A stretch of DNA of 10,845 nt from a bacterium (GCA_025057335.1 JANWXG010000070.1:1-10845); one strand, 5' to 3'. Shown: positions 1 to 6,979, counted from the first letter of the stretch. Made by a program: numbers and translations. Notes: generated by a model from the letters alone, not told the origin.

Positions 1-1
1 C

Positions 2-961
2 AACCGTCCCCTCTCTTTCTCGGAGCCTGTCTTGCTGATGGTTAGCAACGACCCCGAGCGAGTGCAGCGGGCGCAAACCCTGTTCGCGGGGGAGGTCAGC
101 GAAGCGCGCGGAGCTCGGTTGCTCTACCACCATATGAATGGCATGGTGCAGGATGGACTATTTCTGATTGAGCTGCTGAACCCCACAGAGGTGCCTCGCA
201 TGGCACATCTGACGGGAGCTGCGAGCGTGCCCATGCGAGACACGGTGCGCGTAGGCTATGTCGCGGGAGAGCTGTTCTTGCGAGCACTGACGAATAACAT
301 AGGGCACGTGGTGCTCATCCCTCCAAAGAGCAAAGTGGTGTTGTTGGCGCAGAGGATACGTCCTTTGGACACCGCAAGCGGGGTGCTACAAGTACGCCTA
401 CTCTCTCAGGGGGATGGGCAGCCCCCTGCCCCTTGCCTTCTGAAGGTAGCGATGCTCGCTTACCAGAACCAGCCGCTGCCGCTACTGGGCACAACGACAG
501 CGTGGGGGTTCACGCCTCCTCGCCCGCTTACTCCACAGGAGTATCAGCAGATTGCGGATACCGAACATATCTACCCGACCAGCCAGAAGGTGTTGACGGC
601 TACCTACATCGTGGGGCAGCGCTGGCAATTCATTCGCATTGGTGAGCAAGCGGTGCAGAATCACCGGGAACAGCGTCGGCTCTCGGGCAACTATGGCGTC
701 ATCTATGAGGTGCGCGTAGAGATTGTCAATCCCACCGACCAGGTGCGCGATGTGGAGATCGTTTTTGAGCCGAGCGGCGGCGAGGCGGGAGGTGTGTTCG
801 TCATCGGCAGCGAGGTGCGTGGTGTGCCACGTGCCTTCCCCCCACGGGAGTTCTCTATTGCTCGCCTGCGCCTACAACCCGGACAGAGGCGTAGTGTTAC
901 TATCCGCACCATGCCACTAGCTGGTTCTAACTACCCCGCCACGCTGATGGTGCGGTCTTGA
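2..961 (+). CDS. Unrecognised beta-rich protein, 5' end outside window
   Basis: I do not recognise this protein. The reading frame is open to the first base of the window, so the 319 visible residues are the C-terminal part. A start at the TTG at 32 or the ATG at 38 has no good ribosome binding site, and NRPLSFSEPV just before them reads like protein. No membrane segment is visible. Much of the chain alternates hydrophobic and polar residues, as in beta-sandwich proteins: an upstream half with VRVGYVAGELFLRAL and VVLIPPKSKVVLLAQ, and a C-terminal half from about SGNYGVIYEVRVEIVNPTDQ to TMPLAGSNYPATLMVRS. An extracytoplasmic protein is plausible, but the signal peptide, if any, lies outside the window. 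The stop TGA directly abuts the GTG of the next gene, so the two are probably co-transcribed. Confidence 0.75.
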   Translation, partial: NRPLSFSEPVLLMVSNDPERVQRAQTLFAGEVSEARGARLLYHHMNGMVQDGLFLIELLNPTEVPRMAHLTGAASVPMRDTVRVGYVAGELFLRALTNNIGHVVLIPPKSKVVLLAQRIRPLDTASGVLQVRLLSQGDGQPPAPCLLKVAMLAYQNQPLPLLGTTTAWGFTPPRPLTPQEYQQIADTEHIYPTSQKVLTATYIVGQRWQFIRIGEQAVQNHREQRRLSGNYGVIYEVRVEIVNPTDQVRDVEIVFEPSGGEAGGVFVIGSEVRGVPRAFPPREFSIARLRLQPGQRRSVTIRTMPLAGSNYPATLMVRS

Positions 962-1444
962 GTGCGTGTAGCCATGAAGGGCGTCATCCGAAAGGCGCGC
1001 ACGTCGGACGTCCCGGCAATGCAGCGCCTAGTGAATTTCTTTGCCGACCGCGGAGAGATGCTCCATCGCTCCCTGTCGCAGTTCTACGAGAACCTGCGCG
1101 ACTTCTTCGTCGTGGAGGAAGAGGGCAAGGTGGTCGGCTGCGTAGCGTTGCACGTAGTGTGGCGTGACCTGGCAGAGATTAAGTCTCTTGCGGTCGCAGA
1201 GGAGGCACAGGGCAGGGGCTACGGCAAGCAGCTGGTGTTGGAGTGTCTGCGTGAGGCTCCCACTCTCGGTGTGGAGCGGGTATTCGCACTGACTTACAAG
1301 CCTCAGTTCTTCGAAAAGCTGGGGTTCCGCGTGTGCGACCGTGCTGACCTGCCGCGCAAAGTGTGGACAGAGTGCATCCACTGCCCCAAGTTCTATGACT
1401 GCCGAGAGGTGGCTGTGATTATCGAGGTGCCTTCCAGTAGGTGA
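962..1444 (+). CDS. argA: GNAT N-acetyltransferase, short ArgA-like (N-acetylglutamate synthase type)
   Basis: This is a single-domain GNAT protein of 160 residues, matching the short (about 150-175 residue) stand-alone ArgA-type acetyltransferases. These would transfer an acetyl group from acetyl-CoA to the amino group of glutamate, the first step of arginine synthesis. The N-terminal RKARTSDVPAMQRLV, the core GKVVGCVALHVVWRDLAEIKSLAV and the acetyl-CoA loop AQGRGYGKQLV (about residues 82-92) are typical of that group. The C-terminus has LPRKVWTECIHCPKFYDC, with cysteines at 138, 141 and 147 (C-x2-C-x5-C). The GTG at 962 directly follows the upstream stop. The ATG at 974 (MKGVIRKART, 156 residues) is an equally good start, and neither has a strong ribosome binding site. 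The GNAT assignment is firm. The glutamate substrate is inferred from family resemblance, and no other arginine genes are nearby. Confidence 0.82.
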   Translation: MRVAMKGVIRKARTSDVPAMQRLVNFFADRGEMLHRSLSQFYENLRDFFVVEEEGKVVGCVALHVVWRDLAEIKSLAVAEEAQGRGYGKQLVLECLREAPTLGVERVFALTYKPQFFEKLGFRVCDRADLPRKVWTECIHCPKFYDCREVAVIIEVPSSR

Positions 1445-1464
1445 GAATACCCTCTATACGGAGA

Positions 1465-1557
1465 TGGCGGAGCGGGTGGGATTCGAACCCACGAGGCACG
1501 TTGTGCGCGCCCACACGCTCTCCAGGCGTGCGCCTTAGACCACTCGGCCACCGCTCC
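1465..1557 (-). tRNA. tRNA-Ser (anticodon GGA)
   Basis: The minus strand folds as a class II tRNA of 93 nt. The acceptor arm is GGAGCGG with CCGCTCC, the anticodon stem is CACGC with GCGTG around the loop CTGGAGA (anticodon GGA, reading UCC and UCU), and the T arm is GTGGG-TTCGAAT-CCCAC. The long variable arm is expected for tRNA-Ser. The 3' CCA is encoded in the DNA at 1467-1465. No other tRNA is adjacent. Confidence 0.96.
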
Positions 1558-1569
1558 CCCATTACAAGC

Positions 1570-1598
1570 ATTATATCACAACAGGGGGAGGGCATCAA
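1570..1598 (-). promoter_or_regulatory. Sigma70-type promoter of tRNA-Ser
   Basis: On the minus strand, TTGATG (1598-1593) and a perfect TATAAT (1575-1570) are separated by 17 bp. Transcription would start near 1563, about six bases before the mature tRNA 5' end at 1557, so the tRNA leader is very short. The rest of the 1558-1763 gap holds no gene that I can support. Confidence 0.78.
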
Positions 1599-1763
1599 GA
1601 GAAAGCGCTACAGGGTCGGAACGACGACGTGCACTAGGTCGGTCTCAATCTCCCCCTAGGAGGCGAGCAGCGCCCTGCCGCAGGGAGGGTGGAGAGAGTA
1701 GTTGCGCTTCCTCTTTTGCCCTTGACAAGCGTGTCTTCCAAGTTCCCGTGTCCTCAGGGGAAT

Positions 1764-2108
1764 CTACCGCTCCTCTTCGTCGTCGTCTTCGAAGTCGAAG
1801 CCCTCCATGTCTTCCAAGTCGATGCTGGGGTCTGTGTACCGCCCGATCTCATGGGCGCGGAAGACATGTACTACGAAGTCTTCCCGCTCGAAGCGAGGCA
1901 AGTAGCTAGACACGATGTCCTCATCGAGGATGGAGACGAGCGTTTCTTCCTGCTCAGGCGCCAAGTCTTGCTCTAGTAACAGGGTGGCATAGATGGTACC
2001 TGTGGCATAGTGGATGTCCACCTGTCCGATACGCTCGTTGTTGCGCCAGATGAGGTAGATTTCTGAGCTCTCGGTACGAACCAGACGGCTCAGACGTAGG
2101 TTGTTCAT
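1764..2108 (-). CDS. Small hypothetical protein with acidic C-terminal tail
   Basis: This is a protein of 114 residues that I cannot assign to a family. The first 95 residues look like a compact alpha/beta fold: strands around YLIWRNNERIGQVDIHYATGTIYATLLLE (16-46), a helix around APEQEETLVSILDEDIVSSYL (50-70) and a strand DFVVHVFRAHEIG (77-89). Residues 95-114 are strongly acidic (DLEDMEGFDFEDDDEEER) and probably disordered. There is no signal peptide or membrane segment, so it is likely cytoplasmic. The ribosome binding site AGGAG overlaps the TAG stop of the upstream FapA-family gene, seven bases before the ATG. The two genes are therefore probably translationally coupled and functionally linked. 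There is no clear terminator after it. Confidence 0.8.
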   Translation of the reverse strand: MNNLRLSRLVRTESSEIYLIWRNNERIGQVDIHYATGTIYATLLLEQDLAPEQEETLVSILDEDIVSSYLPRFEREDFVVHVFRAHEIGRYTDPSIDLEDMEGFDFEDDDEEER

Positions 2109-2118
2109 GTCTTTTCTC

Positions 2119-3489
2119 CTACAGCCTCTCTAGTGGTCTCACCTGCACCCGTGCCTGACCGCGCTCGACGGAGAAGCGCACCGCTTGCAGGTCGTTCTCC
2201 ACCAGGTAGCTGTGTTTCCCGATGGTCACCTTCACTCCCGGGTATACGGTTCCGCGCACGACCACCTCCGCCCGCACTGGAGCATTGACCTGGATGGTAA
2301 GAGTGCGCTTCTCGTGCTGCAGCTCCTTGAGCCGTGCCTCCAGACGACGGCGGTGCGCTATCAAGCGTTGAATCGCCTCCTTCTGCTCGGGCGAGGTCAC
2401 CTCTGCTGAGATCGATACATATGGGCGCAGGGCGGTGTTAATTTTTTGGATATTGGCTTCACACTGACGTATCTCCTCTGCTATCTCGAACAGCCGCTCG
2501 TCGCCCAGAGTATCCACTCCCGCCACCACCTCGGTCGGCGTCCACGCAGGTGTACCCATAGTATACGCCTGAACGCCCTCGAATGCCACAATCCGCCCAC
2601 CTACTATCTGCACCTGTTCGTGGAGCGCAACCACCTGCCGGCGGGTATGAAGGGTGCAGTCCACTACACTGTCACGCAGCAGCACATTGCCTTCGGCAGC
2701 GATTTCCGACCGTTGTGCGCCTCCACGTAGGTAACAGCTCCCCCGTACGTGCAGGATTGCCCTCTCGCACTGCCCGCTGATGGCAGCATCGCCATGCACG
2801 CGCACGCGCGCTCCGGGTAGGATTCTGCCGTTCAGCACCAAAGTGGAGTCAAACTCCTGCTCCCCCTGCAGGTCACCTGTGATGGGTGTTGCGGGAAGCA
2901 CGCTGAGTCGGTCGCCTGCAAGATATACATATCCCGCCCGTTCCGCGCTGAACTGCAGGTTATCTTCAGAGGCGATAACGTTCTCGCCAGCGCGCAAATT
3001 TGCCTCTCTGCCCGGACGCTGGGGCACGGTCTGCGGAGGGAAAGTCAGAGTACGCCCTGGTCTGCCGTGTTGCGCAGGCACTACGGTCGCGATGAGCTGC
3101 CCCGCTTCTACATAGCGCGCGGGGTCTATCTGCAGGTAGTCGATGCTTCCGTCAGGCAGCAAAGGGAGAGGACGCAGCACTATCTCTTCGGGAAGACGGT
3201 AGTGTACCTTTGCATCGGTGCCATGCACAGGCAGCACCCCCTGTGCTACCACTGCTTGCACCTTGCTAGCTAGGTTCGTCGCGCGCTCGATAGTGTCCCG
3301 AATGGCTTGCTGGTCGATGCCATATGCCACACCCATCTCCTCTAGCGCGCGCACGACTTCCGCTACCCGCACGGGATTGCCGTCGCCTTGCGGCGGCGTC
3401 ACGACCAACATCGCCTGCGTCTTGTCTTCATTGAAGAACACCCAGAACTGACCGTCCACAGGAGCCCGTAAAGCAGACTTCAGACTCAT
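2119..3489 (-). CDS. FapA family protein (DUF342)
   Basis: This protein of 456 residues matches the FapA/DUF342 family in length and layout. The N-terminal half (about 1-190) contains PLPLLPDGSIDYLQIDPARYVEAGQLI and the GRPGRTLTF segment that leads into the family's beta-helix. A repetitive beta-helix with many G and V residues spans about 200-320 (GRILPGARVRVHGDAAISG, SEIAAEGNVLLRDSVV). A charged coiled coil runs from about 330 to 400 (EERLFEIAEEI to KELQHEKR). The chain closes with VVVRGTVYPGVKVTIGKHSYLVEN, a family hallmark. FapA proteins have been linked to polar flagellar assembly and to envelope or pilus-related processes, but no flagellar gene is visible here, so the role is open. The start at 3489 is chosen because GGGAGG (3501-3496) lies six bases upstream. 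A 22-residue extension to 3555 would run through that site. Confidence 0.88.
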   Translation of the reverse strand: MSLKSALRAPVDGQFWVFFNEDKTQAMLVVTPPQGDGNPVRVAEVVRALEEMGVAYGIDQQAIRDTIERATNLASKVQAVVAQGVLPVHGTDAKVHYRLPEEIVLRPLPLLPDGSIDYLQIDPARYVEAGQLIATVVPAQHGRPGRTLTFPPQTVPQRPGREANLRAGENVIASEDNLQFSAERAGYVYLAGDRLSVLPATPITGDLQGEQEFDSTLVLNGRILPGARVRVHGDAAISGQCERAILHVRGSCYLRGGAQRSEIAAEGNVLLRDSVVDCTLHTRRQVVALHEQVQIVGGRIVAFEGVQAYTMGTPAWTPTEVVAGVDTLGDERLFEIAEEIRQCEANIQKINTALRPYVSISAEVTSPEQKEAIQRLIAHRRRLEARLKELQHEKRTLTIQVNAPVRAEVVVRGTVYPGVKVTIGKHSYLVENDLQAVRFSVERGQARVQVRPLERL

Positions 3490-3697
3490 GAGTGACCTCC
3501 CTATAATATGATGGAGGGGAGCAAACAGCAGCACACAACACAGTAACCAGCTCACCCCTTTGCCCGTACCATTATCGGAAAAGGAGAGGCATCTGCTGAG
3601 TATCTGCGCTGGTAGAGGAGAAGGAAACAGCCCTCTCTATTGCTAAATTACTGAAACGCTTGACTAAAGTTTCTAGCAGAGGGGTTGTCGTCGCACT

Positions 3698-5722
3698 ATG
3701 TTCACATGGCGAAAACAGGCGGTCCCGTATTCGCCCGTTGCCACCGGTGAGGGCGCCGTACGACAGGAGGTGACGGAGTCTACCGCTGTCTCAGGGCGTA
3801 CCTTCACTTGGCGGGCGTGGTTGATTGGTATGGTGTGTGTGACGCTGGTAGACCTGTGGATACACTGGGCAGAGCTGGTGTTAGGCGGTCGTGGACACAC
3901 TGCCTTGGCGAACACCTCCATCCCAGTGGGGGCATTCAACGCCCTGGTCGTGCTGGTCGTCATGAACGTGCTGCTGCGGCGGTTCGCGGCGAGGTGGGCG
4001 CTTAGCCCACAGGAGCTGCTGCTCATTTACGTGATGATGACAGTGGCGACAGTGCTCTCCTCCTCGGGCGCACTGCATTTTATCGTGCCGACCATCACCG
4101 CTGCTTTCTACTACGCCTCCGCTGAAAACCGGTGGGCAGAGCTGTTTCACCAGTATATCCCTGACTGGCTTGCGCAGAAGAGCGAGTTCGCCCTCAAGTA
4201 TTTTTATCAGGGCAACGCCTCTGTGCCGCTGGAACTGTGGTGGAAGCAGATTGGCGCATGGACGCTGTTCATGACCATCTACACTTTTACTTGCTTGTGC
4301 CTGATGGCCATCATCCGTCGGCAGTGGGTAGAGCGGGAACGTCTGACCTTTCCCACCGTCGCGCTACCTATGGCGCTGATTCGGGAGCCGGGGTCGCTGT
4401 TTCGCAACCGGTTGCTCTGGATTGGCTTCGCCATCCCCTTCACCTTAGGCACGCTGAACACCATTCACCTGAACTACCCCGCCGTGCCGGAAATCCCGTT
4501 GCGCGCCACAAGCCGGCTGGACCTGGCACAGTGGATTACCTCCCCGCCTTGGAACGCCATCGGTTACACTCCGATGTCGTTCTACCCCTTCGTGATCGGC
4601 ATCGCGTATCTGCTGTCGCTGGAAGTGACTTTTAGCTGCTGGTTCTTCTATTTGGTGACCAAACTGGAGTTGATTCTGGGGTCGGCAGCAGGCTGGACCG
4701 CTCAGGCGGGCGGCGCGGCGCAGAGCGTCTACCCCTGGATTGGGCATCAGGGGGCAGGCGCCTTCCTGGCGCTGGCGGCGATTAGCCTCTATTTAGCGCG
4801 CAAGCACTTGAAAGAGGTCTGGCAAACCGCTTGGCAGGGCGGGGGAGGCGACGAACAGGAGCCCCTGCCCTATCGCTGGGCTGTGCTAGGCTTCTTGGCG
4901 GGGCTGCTGGGCACCATTGGCTTCTGTGTGGTAGCGGGTATGAGCTGGGGCGCCGCCTCGATTCTGGTTATCTTAGCGCTCTCCTACATGCTGGCGGCTA
5001 CGCGCACTCGCGCCGAGAGCGGCAACGCCTGGCTGTTCGGACCCAGCGTGGACGTCTACCAGCTGATGACCACTACCTTCGGCACTACTGGCTTTCGCAT
5101 TCAAGACCTGACCATCCTGGCATACATGCGTGCGCCGCTGGCGAATTTCGACCTGCGCTGCATCTCCATGCCCCACCAGCTGGACGGTTTCAAAATGGGC
5201 GGGGAGCTGCGCGCCAATGGGCGTCAGCTGGCGTTTGCTATGATGACAGCGATTGCTATCGGCTTTGTGGTCTCGTTCGTTATCGCCCTAGCCATCTGGT
5301 ACCATTTCGGCGCGGGCGCCAAGACCGACGCCTGGCGCACCTCCATGGGCAGAACGCCATTCAACGCCCTCGCCAGCGCCATCAACAGCCCTGTGCGCGC
5401 CGATGTCAACGGCAGCCTCGCCGTTGCCGTCGGCTTCCTGGTGACGGTAGCGCTAGCGGCGCTGCGCACGCAGCTCAACTGGTTCCCGTTCCATCCGGTA
5501 GGCTACGCTATCGCCAACACGCAGACCATGCAGATGGTCTGGCTGCCCTTCATTATCGCCTGGGTCATCAAGTGGGTCATTCTGCACTTCGGCGGGATGA
5601 AGCTCTACCGGCAGTCGCTGCCGTTCTTCTTCGGGCTTATCCTAGGCGACTTTCTCAACGGCGGCTTCTGGACGCTGATAGGCTGCTTGACCAACATCAG
5701 CGTGTATCCCATCAACTGGTGA
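3698..5722 (+). CDS. Polytopic membrane protein, DUF6785/DUF6784 type
   Basis: This is an integral membrane protein of 674 residues with about 13 hydrophobic segments, roughly at 41-59, 80-96, 104-124, 186-206, 238-256, 292-325 (two), 353-366, 392-412, 416-434, 511-535, 575-588, 613-630 and 643-662. The N-terminal 36 residues are polar and probably cytoplasmic. The order of motifs resembles the DUF6785/DUF6784 proteins common in Armatimonadota and Planctomycetota: VERERLTFPTVALPMALIRE (211-230), a DxRCISMPHQLDGFKMG region (485-501), then WFPFHPVGYAIA (595-606) and YRQSLPFFFGLILGDFLNGG (637-656). The architecture suggests a transporter, perhaps related to oligopeptide-type carriers, but no substrate can be named. 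The ATG at 3698 has no strong ribosome binding site. The in-frame GTG at 3770 is rejected because AGGAG abuts it. The gene is divergent from the FapA-family gene (208-bp gap) and convergent with the OB-fold gene (13-bp gap). Confidence 0.85.
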   Translation: MFTWRKQAVPYSPVATGEGAVRQEVTESTAVSGRTFTWRAWLIGMVCVTLVDLWIHWAELVLGGRGHTALANTSIPVGAFNALVVLVVMNVLLRRFAARWALSPQELLLIYVMMTVATVLSSSGALHFIVPTITAAFYYASAENRWAELFHQYIPDWLAQKSEFALKYFYQGNASVPLELWWKQIGAWTLFMTIYTFTCLCLMAIIRRQWVERERLTFPTVALPMALIREPGSLFRNRLLWIGFAIPFTLGTLNTIHLNYPAVPEIPLRATSRLDLAQWITSPPWNAIGYTPMSFYPFVIGIAYLLSLEVTFSCWFFYLVTKLELILGSAAGWTAQAGGAAQSVYPWIGHQGAGAFLALAAISLYLARKHLKEVWQTAWQGGGGDEQEPLPYRWAVLGFLAGLLGTIGFCVVAGMSWGAASILVILALSYMLAATRTRAESGNAWLFGPSVDVYQLMTTTFGTTGFRIQDLTILAYMRAPLANFDLRCISMPHQLDGFKMGGELRANGRQLAFAMMTAIAIGFVVSFVIALAIWYHFGAGAKTDAWRTSMGRTPFNALASAINSPVRADVNGSLAVAVGFLVTVALAALRTQLNWFPFHPVGYAIANTQTMQMVWLPFIIAWVIKWVILHFGGMKLYRQSLPFFFGLILGDFLNGGFWTLIGCLTNISVYPINW

Positions 5723-5735
5723 AGTGTGGCGAAGG

Positions 5736-6152
5736 TCACTGCTTGCCCACAGGTGAGGAGGCGGGCTTGCTCGACGCGGCAGGGGCAAGCACCTCTACCT
5801 TGCCCTTCGTGACGTCGATCTCGTTACGGTATGTCGCGTAGCCGACGCGCTTCTCCACAGCGAACTTGCCCGTCACGCGCACGCGGTCGCCTTCCTTCAC
5901 CGTTGCCTTGCCGTAGCTGAACACGCTGACCATCTGGTTGCCCTCGCCGATTTTGAAGGTGTAGTAGTGGTTGCCCCGACGGCTTACCTTCTCCTTCAGC
6001 TCACGCACCACTCCAACCAACACGACCTGTTTGCCATCGTACCTCTTGCCATCGGTGAGCAACGCCTGCACAGTGACCTGCTGCTGCGCACGGAGTGAAG
6101 CTGCAGTTAGCAACAACATGGCTAAACCTAAAGCCTGCAGCGCTTGCCTCAT
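5736..6152 (-). CDS. Exported OB-fold protein
   Basis: This small protein has 138 residues. Residues 1-22 are a Sec signal peptide (MRQALQALGLAMLLLTAASLRA, given here in full as residues 1-22), with likely cleavage after ALA-like SLRA. The mature part (about 30-122) shows the strand pattern of an OB fold: GKQVVLVGVVRELKEK, NHYYTFKIGEG, QMVSVFSYGKATVKEGDRVRVTG and a final strand near GKVEVL. Such folds resemble tRNA_anti-type nucleic-acid binding domains but are also found in exported proteins of unknown ligand. The C-terminal 16 residues are low complexity (APAASSKPASSPVGKQ). The start is decided by GGGAGGA at 6165-6159, six bases before the ATG. An upstream in-frame ATG at 6239 lies upstream of the promoter and adds an unlikely N-terminus. 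Confidence 0.82.
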   Translation of the reverse strand: MRQALQALGLAMLLLTAASLRAQQQVTVQALLTDGKRYDGKQVVLVGVVRELKEKVSRRGNHYYTFKIGEGNQMVSVFSYGKATVKEGDRVRVTGKFAVEKRVGYATYRNEIDVTKGKVEVLAPAASSKPASSPVGKQ

Positions 6153-6200
6153 CGATGTTCCTCCCGATGCGAAATTTTTTGAGATTGTCCTTTGCGCCAC

Positions 6201-6229
6201 ATCATAACACAGGGACGCCTCCGTGTCCA
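6201..6229 (-). promoter_or_regulatory. Sigma70-type promoter of the OB-fold gene
   Basis: On the minus strand, TGGACA (6229-6224) and TATGAT (6206-6201) each match the consensus at five of six positions and are 17 bp apart. Transcription would start near 6194, giving a leader of about 40 nt before the ATG at 6152. This also supports the shorter start of the gene. Confidence 0.68.
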
Positions 6230-6427
6230 CAGGAAGCACCGCAGCAGACGGCGAACTGTCGGCTCGCGCGATAAGGAGAGAGAAGGTATTCTACCTAGTC
6301 TGGACGGATTCACATCTCCCAACCGAAATCGGAGGGGGACGTTGATAAGAGCAAGCCCTCCACTGCCTACGGTACCAGCACCGCGCCGAACGTGAACCTT
6401 CTGGGGGGCGTTCGCCATCACATCCTA
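6230..6427. other. Intergenic stretch without a supported gene, with a degenerate repeat remnant
   Basis: This is the left part of the gene-free gap from 6230 to 6941. Open frames here are rich in arginine and lack ribosome binding sites. GGAGGG (6331-6336) and CCCTCC (6356-6361) form an inverted pair like the ends of the repeat elements to the right. The interior differs, so this is at best a decayed relative. Confidence 0.4.
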
Positions 6428-6855
6428 CGGACGCGACGGAGCGCATTCGTCCAATTGTCAAACCACCTCTGGAGGGTCACGCTCCATCGTGCCCCTAATG
6501 ACGGATGCGACGGAGCGCATCCCTCCAAATGGGGAACCGACAGACGCGATGGAGCGCACTCGTCCAATTGTCAAACCATCTCTGAAGGGTCACGCTCCGT
6601 CGTGACCCTAATGACGGATGCGACAGAGCGCATCCCTCCAAATGGGGAACCGACGGACGCGACGGAGCGCGTCCCTCCAATTGTCAAACCATCGCTGGAG
6701 GGTCACGCTCCGTCGTGACCCTGATGACGGATGCGACGGAGCGCATCCCTCCAAATGGGGAGCCGATGGACGCGACGGAGCGCGTTCCTCCAGTCGGCGA
6801 ACGAACGCCCCTATCGGTGCGCGATGGAGCGCGTCCCTCCAATCTGGGGGAACAG
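6428..6855. repeat. Tandem array of a 113-bp hairpin-rich repeat
   Basis: Three full units run 6428-6540, 6541-6653 and 6654-6766, each exactly 113 bp and differing at only a few positions. A partial fourth unit begins at 6767 and a degenerate piece follows near 6817-6855 (CGCGTCCCTCCAATCTGGGG). Each unit contains three short hairpins: one ending in GTCC or similar, then a segment CCAATTGTCAAACC, then a hairpin with stem AGGGTCACG / CGTGACCCT and loop CTCCGT, then one with stem GGATGCG / CGCATCC and loop ACGGAG, and finally CCAAATGGGGAACC. Since 113 is not a multiple of three, the open frames through the array shift from unit to unit and are not coding. No transposase is present. The array is best described as a family of REP-like or MITE-like intergenic repeats. 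Confidence 0.93.
6696..6753. repeat. Best-preserved composite hairpin element inside the array
   Basis: This 58-bp element is bounded by the inverted repeat TGGAGGG (6696-6702) and CCCTCCA (6747-6753). Inside are two perfect hairpins: 6699-6722 (9-bp stem, loop CTCCGT) and 6729-6748 (7-bp stem, loop ACGGAG). The two loops are reverse complements, so the element is itself a near inverted repeat and can be drawn as a three-way junction or as two separate hairpins. Confidence 0.85.
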
Positions 6856-6902
6856 CTGCGAGGAAGGAAGGCTCACACCCGGGAAAGCACTAGTGTCTGC
6901 AT

Positions 6903-6918
6903 AAAGTGATATCGCTTT
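6903..6918. promoter_or_regulatory. 16-bp near-perfect palindrome upstream of the lacI-family promoter
   Basis: AAAGTGATATCGCTTT differs from its own reverse complement at only one symmetric pair. It lies 24 bp upstream of the -35 box and runs into a T tract (6916-6921). It could be a protein binding site. A stem of six pairs around ATAT followed by T residues could also act as a weak terminator for reading from the array. I cannot choose between these. Confidence 0.4.
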
Positions 6919-6941
6919 TTTTCAAGCGTCCCCTTACTGTC

Positions 6942-6971
6942 TTGACAAACGAAAGGGACAGCAGATATAAT
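6942..6971 (+). promoter_or_regulatory. Sigma70 promoter of the LacI-family regulator
   Basis: A perfect TTGACA (6942-6947) and a perfect TATAAT (6966-6971) are 18 bp apart. Transcription would start near 6978, about 34 bases before the ATG at 7012. It is the strongest promoter match in the window. Confidence 0.87.
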
Positions 6972-6979
6972 CTCGATAA

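Noticed and set aside
1670..1690. CCCTG-CCG-CAGGG as terminator of the FapA operon
   Set aside because: The stem has only five pairs and no T tract follows on either strand.
1722..1750. TTGACA as a plus-strand -35 box
   Set aside because: There is no acceptable -10 at 16-18 bp spacing (CCCGTG), and no plus-strand gene follows.
3502..3512. TATTAT as a -10 box of the FapA operon
   Set aside because: It lies so close to the ribosome binding site that transcription would start within it, and no -35 is present at the right distance.
3490..3555. 22-residue N-terminal extension of the FapA-family protein
   Set aside because: It would place the good ribosome binding site inside the gene, and it has none of its own.
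4831..5841. 336-codon open frame on the plus strand
   Set aside because: It overlaps the membrane protein gene in another frame and has the arginine- and alanine-rich composition of an out-of-frame reading.
6428..6855. Possible CRISPR array
   Set aside because: All parts of the unit are repeated, including the segments that would be spacers, and the period of 113 bp is too long. There is no cas gene.
6392..6909. Overlapping open frames of 64-108 codons through the repeat array
   Set aside because: They are produced by the tandem repeat, shift frame at each 113-bp unit, and have no ribosome binding sites.
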